Of a stretch of DNA of 64,000 nucleotides, positions 47,050 through 58,109 are shown one piece after another. A model generated the notes under the pieces. That model searched no databases. It was not told the origin of the DNA and saw only the letters and a program-made list of their open reading frames with translations. Position 1 is the stretch's first letter. Each line of letters starts with the position of its first letter. The stretch covers positions 51,297,924 through 51,361,923 of the forward strand of contig OX393581.1 of the NCBI GenBank assembly GCA_947652605.1, given 5' to 3'. A program made the translations under genes and the position numbers. This DNA is from Elmis aenea (lineage: Eukaryota; Arthropoda; Insecta; Coleoptera; Elmidae).

Positions 47050-47945
47050 AACTCTGTTCACTCTCTTCTGTTCCTTGTTTTCCTCATACCCTCACTTCAG
47101 GTCATTCCTCTATCCTTCAGACATTCAGCCACCACTTGATTCCATGCTTTCCTAGGTCTTCCTCTTTGTCTTTTGTGTGTTAATTTGGCTAGTCATATTC
47201 TTTTCGTTTGTCTTCCATCCTCCATCTTTACTAGATACCCAAACCACTTCAGATGTTTTTTTATGTTTTCCAAAACTGGTTTAACATTGAGTTCTGCTCT
47301 AATTGTCTCATTTCGTATTTTATCTCTTCGGGTATTACCTTTGACGCCTCTTAAATAATTCATTTCTAGTGCCTGTATTTTACTGTTCATTCGGCTGCTT
47401 AACACCCAGCTTTCGTATCCGTATGTCAGAATTGGTTTGTATATTGTGTTGTACACTGCCATTTTCGTTTTCTTCGGTATTTGTTTTTTCCTTATGAACG
47501 TGTTATTAAGTGTGTAGAAGAGTTTAGTTATATTCCTGATTCTGTTGTTGATTTCAGCCTCTTCCTTTCCATCCTTTTGTATATTTACTCCCAGATACTT
47601 GAATGTTTCTATTGGCTCTGCCTCTTTTTCATCTAGTTTTATTGTTATGCTTGATTCTCTCTTCCCAATTGTCATTACTTTGGTTTTAGCGACATTTATC
47701 TTCATGTTTTTCTTTTCTAATGGTGTCTTCCAGATGTCTAAATTTATTTGTAGTTCTTTTTCGTTCTTTGCGTAGATCATCAAATCGTCGGCAAAAGCAC
47801 ATTCCACTATTTCCACCATTTGCATTTTCTATACCCTCCTTGTAATTTCTTTGTTTTGCCCTTAGTTTCTTTTATTACGTCATCCAGAACTAAATTGAAC
47901 AGACTTGGGCTCAGTAATACCCCTTGTCTTAATCCTTAAAGTTAG
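47050..47945 (-). mobile_element. LINE reverse transcriptase, antisense, long open part
   Basis: The 210-codon - strand frame (47825-47193) begins near the active site (VECAFADDLMIYAKNEKELQ), goes through the thumb (PIETFKYLGVNIQKDGKEEA) and C-terminal region (KPILTYGYESWVLSSRMNSK) and ends after HLKWFGYLVKMEDGRQTKR. The preceding sequence (47.83-47.95 kb) shows a GLRQGVLLSPSLFN-like block with small breaks. It is the best-preserved LINE piece in the window but lacks the N-terminal part and endonuclease. Confidence 0.88.
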
Positions 47946-47949
47946 TACA

Positions 47950-49260
47950 CTGTATTTTCAAAAATACATGGAAATTCAACCCGTAACTTTCTCAGTCGTT
48001 AAGGAGGAAGGTTGCTTATATTTTTACATTTATCTTGCATTTCTTCACGTGCCCTGCGTTTATGGCAAACTAAAATCGTTTCACTTCTACTTAATAGCTT
48101 GAAAAATAAATTTGATTGGGTACAGAATTACAGTAATTGTATTTTAAACCATTTGACGTCATTCTGCATGAAATTGTTCAGCAAACAATGGGCATTTTCA
48201 TATTTCTTTAAATTACGGTCATCATACAATCGCAAAAAACAAAGTTTTTTTTATTGCAAAACATACAATAATCATCCGATCGAAGTTGAAGCACTTGTAC
48301 AGTATCATATCATATTTTAGCAGACAGATATATTTTCATCAACTTTCAGTTAATAAAAACTGAATCTTATCAAACAGTAAATTGTTATTTGCAAGCTTAA
48401 AAATCAAATAAAAAGCTCCTAATATAAGAAGCCACAAAAAAAGTTTTAAAACTGTTGAAAGCCAAAAACAATTTATTATCCGCTTCGATAATCCCCAATA
48501 TTTGATTTTAAGTGAATGTTCGCTGCCAGATGATACTGTATTGATTGCTCCACGACTACACAGACAGTTATAAAGCAACAAAATATTATTATATTCTAAT
48601 TTAGTACCCCACCTGTTTGCTTAGTACGTAATAATCTGTAAATAACTCTAATAAAATGTCTTGAAGGCGCACAGAATGTGTATAAAGCTAAACTGAAAAT
48701 AATTTTCAGACGGTTGACTGTGGTTATGTGTTGAAGTTTGTTGTGCGGTAATGTAAAGAAATTAAGGCCTTTATTAATAGCTAATTAAATCGGCTGAAAA
48801 ATTAGTTTCAAACAAAGCACTGTCGAGCCAAATGAGGCTAAGATTATTTTTTTAAAGGGTTCCTGTTAAAATTTGAAGAAAAATTAAAACAGAGCATTAA
48901 AAAAACCCAAACCCGATTTTTTCTGCTTTGCAAAAGAACTTAAATAACAACTATTAAAGCATTCGAAGTCGCTTTGTACATTGACGGGATGAATACAATT
49001 TCTGTAAACCCTGATTTTCTTTTAACCATCAAAATTATATTTTTATACACTTCGAACTTTTTTCAAAGTTTCTGTGAGCTGTTAAAAATTGATTTAGGTA
49101 ATTTTTAAACAAATTTAAAAAGAATACGCATTTATTATAGTGTCTCTAAAATTTCTAGTAAATATACAGACTATTGCAAAACTTATGAATTTTTGTCAAA
49201 GAAAAATGCAAAGCTTTTTTTAAACTTTTTTCAAAATTGCAGACCTGTAAAACCTAGTGT
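47950..49260. other. Intron 2, no recognised gene
   Basis: AT-rich. Short frames at 48012-48581 have no recognisable motif. Confidence 0.45.
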
Positions 49261-49264
49261 CTCT

Positions 49265-49525
49265 GTATAGTTCTGGGATGGCTTTAGTTACTCTACTAAA
49301 TACTTATGTTTGTATTTTGTAATGCTTTCCATAATTCCTGGACAGGCACGCTATCGTAGGCTTTTGTGAGATCTATGAAAATTAAATGGAGATCTCTTCC
49401 TGTACTTATTTTCTTCTCTATTATTTGTTTTAGACAGAATAGGTTGTCCATATATGATCGGCTTGCACGAAAACCACTTTGTTCCTCTGCTTCTAATGTC
49501 TCATATTCCGCTTTTTAAAAAATAC
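49265..49525 (-). mobile_element. LINE RT fragment (fingers/palm A), antisense
   Basis: On the - strand (49515 down to about 49330) the sequence reads LEAEEQSGFRASRSYMDNLF, continues IIEKKISTGRDLHLIFIDL and TKAYDSVPVQELWKAL, the fingers and palm A block with the first catalytic aspartate (LIFIDLTKAYDS). It is the part missing from the 47.05-47.95 kb fragment and could be the upstream half of the same insertion, since the orientation agrees, with about 1.3 kb of unrelated sequence between them. Confidence 0.75.
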
Positions 49526-50224
49526 ATTTCTTTAAAAAAAAACCTTTTTCATATTCAGTGAAGTTTAGCCATTGTTTGTAACAGGAAAAAAGAGTGAATT
49601 CATTATGAGGGTTTCGTCTTAATTGTTGGAAATGTAATTTTTAAAATTTAAGGTTTAGTTTCATTTATTAAATATACTGTTAACTATTAAACTTACAAAT
49701 ATTTACGCAATTTTAGTTTTTACCTCAAACGAAATATTTGTTTACCTTTGTGATTATTTTTCTTCGAGTCTTGTTATTTTATCGGTAATTTGAGGTTATT
49801 AAAATATTGTTGTTGTTAGCGGTGCCCATGATTTAGACGTTTTATTTTAGTGTGTTTGCTTGGATTCACAACAAAATGAGTCACCGACCGCGTATGACCA
49901 CATGATGCGTCTCGTTTTCATTTATTAACAGTATTTTTAATTTCACGCGCCGCTAGTAACGACGCCTACCTTATATGTGTACGCGTGTACCGCAAACCAA
50001 GTTCAAAATCACGTAACATGCCCATATTCACGTATACAAGACTTCAAAAAATTAAGGCTGGGAGTTAAATTGCTTATTCATTATCTCTTAATGGTACTTG
50101 TAGATTGTAGAATCAAAAACTTGGTAGACAAACGTATCAATGATTTTGTCGTTTAAAGTCTGTTGCAAAATTATTGGAAAAATATTTTAAACTTAAATAA
50201 ATAAGCAAATCATAATTATAATAA

Positions 50225-50690
50225 TTAATCAGATCTTCAAGCCGAGCTGGCCCATGGCTTTAAGTCCTTTTCAACTGCCTCTATCCACTTTGTCCGGGGG
50301 CTACTCGTTATTTTTCCCGTTACTCCTTCCTCCAGTACATGTTTTGTAACTCTCTTCTCAAGCTTTCCTCCATCGTTTGGGCATAATTTTCTTCTCCCAT
50401 ACGTCTACAATAATTTTATAAAACTCTTCTTCCATTCTGTTTCCGAACATATTAAGCATTTCCGCTCCAATTCTGCTTGGAGCTTTATTATTTTTCAGTG
50501 CTTTAATAACCTGTCCGATTTCTTCTCTAATTGGTGGCTCGCCCCCTACACTTTTTGTTTTCTCTTCTCCTTTTTCCTGTCGCGGCTCCTCTTCTGCTTC
50601 TACTTTTTTTTCTTCCCTGAATACATCCTCAAAATGTTCAACCCATCTTTGTAAACCTTCTTTCGCTCACCCTTGTTTGTTTCTACTGAA
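50225..50690 (-). mobile_element. LINE fragment, antisense, same family as 30.5-31.2 kb
   Basis: The - strand reads EEIGQVIKALKNNKAPSRIG (RT N-terminal block, about 50545-50480) followed by MLNMFGNRMEEEFYKIIVDV, and then jumps to a C-terminal ending AMGQLGLKI at about 50235. The central RT domain is deleted. The same C-terminal ending is seen in the + strand copy at 31.2 kb. Confidence 0.7.
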
Positions 50691-50699
50691 AAGTGTTTT

Positions 50700-51680
50700 C
50701 TGGCTACGATCCCTTCTTTGGTTTTCATACCGTAATAAGTAGTAGTAATAAAAGGAAAAGAGACAAGGAAGAGAAAAACAAAGAAGACAGCATATCCAGA
50801 ACGTACAAACTAGTAATCAGATCACCATATCAAGCAAAAACCAAAGGTTTACTGGAAGAGAAACAAATGGATGAATTAAAAAGTAATTAAACAAATGGTG
50901 GAAGAAGTGAAAAAGATAAGGGAAGAACAAAAAGCATTTGGAAAGGAATTTATTGCAACAAAAAAAAACGAACAGCTTAGAAAAAAGATGCTCAGCTTAG
51001 AAAACAGAATAGAAGAAACAGAAAAAAAAAGAGAAGAAATATAACATTTTGACAAAGGAAGCAAAATTTGATAAAAGTAACGGGACAGCAGGTATGGAAG
51101 AATTTTTAGATCAAAATTTAGGAGTCAAAGTACATATCACACAGATGTATGAGGTGGGTCAAAAATATGAAAAAAGTATGACAATAGCAACGATAAGTAA
51201 ATGAGAGGACAAAATAAGATAATGCAGCATAAGAGCAGATTAAAAGGTCAAAACCTTTACATAGACAATGCCCTAACAGTAAAAGAAAGAAAAATACAAA
51301 AAAAAATTAGAGAAGAGACAGAAACGGAAAAAAAAGGTAAAAAAGTCAGAGTAGCTTATCAAAAACTAATCGTAGATGATAACATCTGGCTATGGAATAA
51401 AGAGAAAGAGGAGCTACAGCAAAAAATAGACCCAAAAATTAAGAACGGAAAACAAGTTACGGAAAAAAGGCACGAAAACGGACATGAATAAGGAAAACCA
51501 GATAGCAATCAAAGCACGAGATATTAAAAATGATAAAAAATAGAGAGAAGAAAGACAAAATAAGAATAGGTACTTGGAGTACCAGAAGCATAAAAAAAAG
51601 AAGATGAAGAATCATGGAAAAAAGTCAGCACAACACAACTCAACAGTCCTACACCAAACAGTAGACTAAATAAAATTCCC
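50700..51680 (+). mobile_element. LINE ORF1 derivative joined to a LINE 3' end
   Basis: On the + strand, short frames encode a Lys/Glu-rich coiled-coil protein (about 50880-51045, LRKKMLSLENRIEETEKKRE) and then a basic domain (51201-51491: LKGQNLYIDNALTVKERKIQ, KVRVAYQKLIVDDN). This matches the style of LINE ORF1 proteins, which bind RNA. Without any ORF2 the sequence then runs to CACAACACAACTCAACAGTC (about 51631), the 3' tail also found at 11.6 and 59.3 kb. So it is an internally deleted copy of that family. Sense to the host gene, in intron 2. Confidence 0.7.
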
Positions 51681-51898
51681 TTGTCTGTTTTCTCACATAG
51701 TTACTTTCCATAATAAGTAAATACTAAACATTTATTTTAATATCTAAAAAAGTGCTTAATACTCAGAATATTAGGAGCACCAACAAGTAATCAAATATTT
51801 TATTATGTAATAAAAAGTCCTGCAGCAAAGTTTTTACTTATAAATCGAGTACATAATTGCTATTATTATCAACGACACTTTGTCGTCTTTTTTTGCAG

Positions 51899-51925
51899 GA
51901 TCAATACCTCTTTGGAGATGACACT
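51899..51925 (+). other. Possible stop-containing microexon
   Basis: A 27-base segment is bordered by TTTTTTTGCAG and GTAAGA, both strong splice signals. Joined after the second exon, whose one leftover base is G, it would read G-S-I-P-L-W-R then TGA; joining exon 2 directly to 52452 keeps the frame open. It may be a cryptic site only. Confidence 0.25.
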
Positions 51926-52451
51926 GTAAGATTATTGCATTAACATACTACAGTATTTTGCAAACATTTGCGCGCGCTCGCACACAAACATGACATACAC
52001 ACACTTGTACAGACAGAACCATATTTTAAAACTAAGTTGTTCCATTATACAAAAGCGGTCTGTATTCTTTGGTTTCATAATTTCCTTTATACAATTTTTA
52101 CTTACATTCTGACAACATCTAAGGATTTGGTGCTCATTGAAAAATATATTTTTAGTTTTAGACATTAAAAACACTTCACTGAATATGAAGTAGATATTTA
52201 TGTTCTCCTAAAAATACACCCTTTGGAATAAAAAGTTTACAAGTAAATCAATACAACGATATATTTATGACAACTAAAAATCGCAAGAAATAACAGATTC
52301 TCAACAAAGCAACTATATAGATAGTAAAATACTAGTTAGAAAAATAGAAGTATTTTGTTTTTGATGTATTGTTATGATATCAAAGAGTTTGTTTTAAAAT
52401 AAATATCGGTTTATAAATTCTTTGTATTAATGCATTTTTATTTTATTTCAG

Positions 52452-52565
52452 AAACTACAGCTAGTGTACCGCAAAAACCGAAGAGGAGAGCATATCTTCT
52501 GAAAAGAAAAGCATTAACCACAGGCTTCTTTGATGCAGGACGCAAAGATAGTGAAAAGGAAAAAG
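52452..52565 (+). CDS. RhoGAP gene, third coding exon (residues 642-680)
   Basis: Acceptor TTTTATTTCAG at 52451, donor GGTAAGATG with GT at 52566. It takes up one leftover base from the previous exon (completing GAA) and leaves one. Encodes ETTASVPQKPKRRAYLLKRK followed by ALTTGFFDAGRKDSEKEK, a strongly basic linker with a PKRRAYLLKRK stretch that could serve as a nuclear-localisation or lipid-binding patch. No stop in this frame, while the alternative frame closes within 17 codons. Confidence 0.85.
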
Positions 52566-52639
52566 GTAAGATGTTATTTAGAGCTTCATGCAAGCACCCT
52601 TATTTTTTTAATTGTCTTTTGACTCTGTAATGTCTATAT

Positions 52640-53216
52640 CAGGGGTTCTTAACCAGGGGTTCATGGATGTACGTGAAACTTCTACAGGGGGTACGTGTCA
52701 AATACAATGTCCAGAACAAATATATTGATGGAAAGCAAGAATCAATAATTTTTGCACTAAATAGTTTTACATTATGTGTATTATGCATACAACACCCCGT
52801 GTAAGATACAGGATACAATAACTACAAAATTATTAAAACTATGGTTCTAAAATTATTTGGACATGTTTAGCTAACATAGTCGAAGCAGTTTTTGTCAATT
52901 TTAGCAAAAGACGCCCAAACGTCGGTACCTCTTTTGCAATATATACCGCATTATATAAATTATAACATTAATACCGTAAGACAGGTGTTCTACCAGGGGC
53001 CAATGGACCCCCAAGGGGGACGTAAAGCTTCTCCGGGAAAATTTATTGGAGGAAAGCAATGATCAACATTTTTTGCACTAAATATTTTTAACGCTGTAGG
53101 TATGTTATATTCATAAATAATAAAGTTCTTTTGAAATGGTCTAATTGACAAGGGGTACATGACGCTTCACATGGAGGTCCAGGGGTACATTGATGGAAAC
53201 TGGTTCAGAACTGCTG
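52640..53216. mobile_element. hAT-type element with internal 184 bp unit, 577 bp
   Basis: Terminal repeats CAGGGGTTCTTAACCAG (left) and, at the right end, the complement of CAGCAGTTCTGAACCAG; 14 of 17 bases agree. Both sides carry the 8 bp duplication GTCTATAT (52632-52639 and 53217-53224), the hAT signature. The interior holds one copy of the 184 bp unit seen as a five-unit array at 15.9-16.8 kb, here in reverse orientation (about 52795-52985). No transposase. It lies in intron 3 of the RhoGAP gene. Confidence 0.85.
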
Positions 53217-53224
53217 GTCTATAT

Positions 53225-54235
53225 CAACACTCATTTCATTTCGTATATCTTTGGTTCGCTTCGCATTTAAAATTGTGTTACTGTCATAGTGAAAAGGCTG
53301 ACTTGGTCCACGTTAAACGATGTATTATGTTTTAGTTGTATTTATTGTCAGTCCCTATTAAAAATTGAGATGGAGGAACGGGAGTCCGTTTTTCCATAAC
53401 TCTTATAGTTACCGAGATTCCCTATGAAAACATCGAAATTTGCCCACCCTGAACAATGCACAAATTTACGTATATCCGAGTATGCTCATTCATAAGTAGC
53501 AATAAAATGTTGAAAAGCGACAGTTAAGAGACAAATTTAATTCTATTTGCCGCGAAGGGACAAGAATGCGGACAATAAGAAAATAGTTTCGCGCAAAGCG
53601 CCTGTCAAACCAAAATAAATCCAGTCTAAATGCAACGTTGGCAACACTACACCCAATTTTTTCGCCATTTGATCTGCGAAATTCCACGTTACCTCCGTCC
53701 GTAACAAACCATTAAATACGCATATTTTAACGTTTAATTTTAAAGTCGATTCCTGGGGCGAATCCGAGATCGTAAAGCATAAAATTTCGATGGAAATTCT
53801 TTATTTTTTCAGCGCTAATGTTGAGTGACACGTAGCACACCTATTTGGCGCCTTTACGCGTCAGTGCACGCTAGTCTAATCTATTTTCTTTGTTTTTGTG
53901 TAAAATCCAGCGTCCAAAAATATACCGCTAAGTATTTATGATTTTGAAATTCCAACGTGGCACATGTATATTGAAATAAATTTTGAATTTGCTCGAAGAA
54001 CATTTTATTGTTTTAAAAGCAACTGGCAAACGTCACTAGATGCCGTAATTTACACTGATTGATGTGTGAATATGGCGGTTTTATTTATTATTCTACAAAG
54101 TGTAATAAGAATGTACTAACAATCGCGAGATCGTTTTCATTATGTCCGTATTTTATTGGAATTGTTTTAGAAAATATATTTATCGCTTTCAGAATAATTT
54201 AAAAATATTCTATTAAGTTTTACACAGTGAAGCTG
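53225..54235. other. Intron 3, no recognised gene
   Basis: No gene or repeat border supported. A 65-codon frame at 53490-53687 (-) has no known motif. Confidence 0.45.
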
Positions 54236-54239
54236 TGCC

Positions 54240-54590
54240 TCTTGTATCATAGATTCCCTCAGTCCAATTAATTCTTTAATTGTTGTGTCGGTACTCAGTC
54301 TAGTCTAGACTTTCTACACGATTTTCTTAGAGCATCCATCTCCAGAGCTTCCAGCTTTCTTTTATCTGCTTTTGTCCACCTCCATGCTTCTGCTCCATAC
54401 AATACTATACTTTTTATAACTGTGTTGTGTATGTTGTATTTTATCTTCTTTGTTATTGACTTACTCCACTATATTCCATTATGCCTTTTGATGCCTCTTC
54501 TTCCTTGTCCTATTCGTTGTCGAATTTCTTTTTCATCTTTTCCATCATCTTGAATTTTTACAACCAGGTATTGGCAAAAATTCTCAGAAC
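54240..54590 (-). mobile_element. LINE C-terminal fragment, antisense
   Basis: On the - strand the sequence reads IHNTVIKSIVLYGAEAWRWT followed by KADKRKLEALEMDALRKS, the YGAEAW block that follows the RT thumb in many insect LINEs, preceded by KEIRQRIGQG. One in-frame stop is visible. Fragment only. Confidence 0.75.
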
Positions 54591-54599
54591 CATAAACAC

Positions 54600-55695
54600 A
54601 TTTGGAACACTGTCATCTAAATAATGTTTACTAATATACAACAGAACATTAAAAAAAAACAGTATTTTTTTGGAATTCGTCTTGCTTTTATTTGTAATTC
54701 ACCACATAAATATGTTTAGTCAATATCTCTCAAAATATCAAGTTCAAGTAATTTTACATAGTTAAACATTTTTTAAGCAGTTCTGCTAAAGTTATTTTTT
54801 GTAATTCATGTATAGGTATTTAAAAAAAAAAAAAACTTTTTTTAAATTGTAGACATATGCTTATATTTTTCATCAACAAATGCAAATGCGTTATCAATAA
54901 TTAAAAAATAAAAGTCTAATTTAAACTTTTGTTTAAAATCTGTTATGATTTCATCCTCTGCTTTGTACACAAACTGTTTCTTTTTTTTTGTAAGTCGAAC
55001 TCTTTCTTGTTCAAAATCAGGAATTGCACCTCAGACCTCAGCGATTTTTTCCGCATCATAATTTGAATTTTTTCATGAGTAAGGCTGGCGCCCCCGTATC
55101 TTGGCGCCCCTAAGCAAATTAGAGTCGCCTAATGGTGAAACTGGCCCTGATAATGTCTGATTTTTCAAACGTTTGTCCAAATCTGTGTCACTTAGCTCTT
55201 TAATTCAGACGATAGTCATAAAGCAATTAAGAATAATTTACCCTCAGTTTTGTTTTTCTGACAAAAGGGCAAAGACTATAAATAGACTGCACTTCATGTA
55301 CAATAATAAATCATAATTTTAACGGACTGTGGTTGAATTATCAAAAAAAAAATGCAAAAACTATAGGCCAAAACAATTTTTGGCTATTATGCTCGTATTT
55401 CTTAGAACTTTGGGTGTTAGTTCTTTTTGATTTTGATTTATAAACCAGATATGAATGAAACATGCAGCAAGTGTACTCCCTGCAGTTTTCACACTTCTAA
55501 AAGTTGTCTTTAATTTTGGGAATAGTGATTTATTAAAACTGAGGCTGATTAATTGTTACTTATTTTGTACATAACTTTTCTTAAAGGTTTTGAATCAAGT
55601 ATTTTAGTTTTAAAATTCGTTTTTATTTCTCGTGAAACAATGCACAGGCTTTACAATTACAGAAAAATAAATAACACAATTATTTTTTGTTTCAG
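54600..55695. other. Remainder of intron 3
   Basis: AT-rich. Near 55083-55150 a GC-rich stretch (GGCGCCCCCGTATCTTGGCG and following) and the adjacent sequence look like transposon remains of unknown class. No gene seen. Confidence 0.4.
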
Positions 55696-55877
55696 AAGGA
55701 GGTTCTGGATTGGTATTTGGTATTCCATTGACACAATGCGTAGAAAACGATCGACTCACAAGATCGGCGTCTGCAGCTAACGCATTTCGTCGCGACGGCG
55801 TTGACGAACCAGGATTAGGCCGACATGGAAGTAGAGCAAGTTTCACTTCACTAATAGACACATCTAGAGACGACGAA
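55696..55877 (+). CDS. RhoGAP gene, fourth coding exon (residues 680-740)
   Basis: Acceptor TTGTTTCAG at 55695, donor GTAAGT at 55878. It completes a split GAA codon and ends in phase 0. Encodes EGGSGLVFGIPLTQCVENDR, then a Ser/Arg/Gly linker, then SRASFTSLIDTSRDDE. The VFGxPLxxCVENDR block is the short conserved stretch found shortly before the catalytic domain in this group of RhoGAPs. RSAS and SRAS sites are possible kinase targets. Confidence 0.9.
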
Positions 55878-56563
55878 GTAAGTGATGCGCTAATATTTCT
55901 CTGAAATTTGTCGTTTAAATGGCGATTTTATTTATTTCGCCCTCAAATTTAGCATCGCCAAAAATTCAATAAAGTTTCCACTACGCTGAACTGGAACGCA
56001 AAACACGAGCTACGTTTCAGCATAATAACAAACTTCGACAACTGAAAATGGAAGCGTTTCTCGATACAACAATAAATTAACACAGCTTGCAAGTTTCCGA
56101 ATGCCGTTACAAATATTTATATTAAACTGCCTTAACTGCTTTGGTTTGTAAGTGGGGCATTCAGAAATAATACATTAAGTATCGGCCAGTATCAGCAACT
56201 GGACGCAAATGTAATAGTTTGCGTTAAGCTAAAATAGCTGAAATAACAACTGTGTTGTTAAAATAGTAAATTTAAGATGTGAGAGAGCAAAATGAAGCTT
56301 TTTATCACAAGAGGAGTAATAAATTTAAAATCCTACTAAGGCCTGTCGCGCACGGACGATATTTTAGGGGCAATTTTTAGTCGACCAAAATGGATCTCAC
56401 TAAAGTAAATGAGTGTGAGCGCACGAACGATTTTAAAATTGCTTCCAAACCTATTTTGCAGACGACAATCGCCTAGGAAATAGAATACACATGTTTTAAT
56501 TCTTGTGCGCGCACATACGATAAATAGTCCCTTGTTAAGAGCTACTTCACAGGGGGTGCGGTA

Positions 56564-56640
56564 AATTGCTCGAATACAATTGCTCGAAAAACAATTGCTG
56601 GAATGGAAAATTGCTCGAAAGGAAAATTGCTCGAAAAAAT
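56564..56640 (+). repeat. Short tandem motif AATTGCTCGAAA, five imperfect copies
   Basis: AATTGCTCGAA or a one-base variant occurs five times with 12-17 base spacing between 56564 and 56636. It lies just right of a CpG-rich patch (56.34-56.52 kb) in which CGCGCAC/GCGCAC followed by ACGA occurs three times. Confidence 0.7.
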
Positions 56641-56765
56641 GAAAAATATTACATTTTTATAAATACAAAATAATTAAATGTAGGTACTAGAAAAGTTGTT
56701 TACATTTGTTTACACTTAGAAAAATGTATTTAAATTTATTTACAAATACATGTACACTTATTCAA

Positions 56766-56883
56766 TTTGTTGTTGAGATAAACATCATAAATATTTGAAA
56801 TATTATATACTACATAACTGCTGATTCTGACTATATTTTTGTTCTTATGTTCAAATATTCATGATGCTTATCTCAACAACAAA
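56766..56883. repeat. Imperfect 34 bp inverted repeat (MITE-like hairpin)
   Basis: TTTGTTGTTGAGATAA at 56766 is mirrored by TTATCTCAACAACAAA ending at 56883. The complementarity extends inward with a few mismatches to about 34 bp per arm; the loop is about 50 bases. Size and shape fit a small MITE, with no clear target duplication. Confidence 0.65.
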
Positions 56884-57844
56884 TAAGCAACCTTCGTATG
56901 TGGGTGGCTACCTCAGTTGGGGGCTAAATTTGCAGTAGAGCACCAAATATGCACTTTATTATCATGTGGCTCAATCCATGCGGTGTCATGAGCCATCCCC
57001 TGGATTTAAAAAAATCAAAGTTTTTATGAAAATTGGAGTTCTGAGCTTTTGTCAAACTATAGGGCATGCAGTTTGTATCCTTTCCTCCAATTTTCAAACA
57101 CAGAACCTTTCAAGTTCTATAATTACATGAAAAAAAGTAAAAGACTTTGTGGAAAAATGGCTCAAGTCACCCGGCGCGACGGTACTTTAACGGTAGGTAA
57201 CACAAAAAACACCATAAAATACATCCATTGATTAATTATAATCAAAATTGTAACACAGCACTCTGTATAGAAATCACCATTTCTATAATAATATAACACA
57301 TGGATGTAAAATTACATGATATGACCACCATATTTATCCATCTGTTTCATCGCTTATAATTAAAAACTAAACTCGACTGCACATTCTTAAGGCATGTGTA
57401 TTGAACGATTATTATGTCTTTGAAAACTTTATTTTAAACAGCTGTCAATAACTCGTGCCACACATACAAGTTTTATTTAATAATGCGTTTATTTGAACCG
57501 AGTAATTGCTAATAATATAACCAGTACTTTGAAGCAAACATGCAAGTTTCAAAATAAATATAAACAAATGGTAACAGAAACATAGAAAAGATTTCTTTTA
57601 ACAACGCTGTTAAAAATAACAACTCAATTTCTTAGACGTAAAGCTAAGTTTTTTTAAAGTTCTGGCTACGAAGACGAACATAACTTTGTTGTGTGAATTT
57701 GTTTAAGAATTTTTAACCCCTAGAAAGACATTGATACTTCAAATATTGTGCCAATGTCAAGCTAAACTTTTTGTCATTATATTTAATGAAGTATTTCTGT
57801 AAAAATTATTTAATTAAACGCCAAAATTAGTTAAGACTATTATA

Positions 57845-58108
57845 TTTGAAATTTGGGTGCGTGACGTTGGCTTGTCAACCATCGGCGCAAATTTTAAAAC
57901 TAGTCTCATCTTTTAGCGCCCAAATGAGCCCTAAAAAATGTTTAATTTTGCTCAACGGGTTACCGAGATATAGCTATTTAATTAAATGGCGTGCCAACTT
58001 CACGCTGGCATGCCAACTATTTCCAAAAATCCTGAAATTCGTCTCATCGTTTAGCGCCCAATCTACGCCCAAATGCGCCCTAAAAATTTTTAATTTTGCC
58101 TAACAGGT
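57845..58108 (+). repeat. Diverged two-copy tandem duplication
   Basis: A block of about 130 bp containing AGTCTCATCTTTTAGCGCCC, GAGCCCTAAAAAATGTTTAA and TTTTGCTCAACGGGT is followed by a second, diverged copy with CGTCTCATCGTTTAGCGCCC, GCGCCCTAAAAATTTTTAAT and TTTTGCCTAACAGGT. Function unknown. Confidence 0.65.
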
Positions 58109-58109
58109 A

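Larger units (their letters stand above)
44982..52451 (+). other. Intron 2 of the RhoGAP gene
   Basis: A 7.5 kb intron containing antisense LINE parts at 47.05-47.95, 49.27-49.52 and 50.23-50.69 kb and a sense LINE ORF1 derivative at 50.70-51.68 kb. A perfect short hairpin lies at 45331-45360 and an ACACCCTGTATA terminus at about 46486. A possible microexon with a stop codon is at 51899-51925. Confidence 0.8.
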
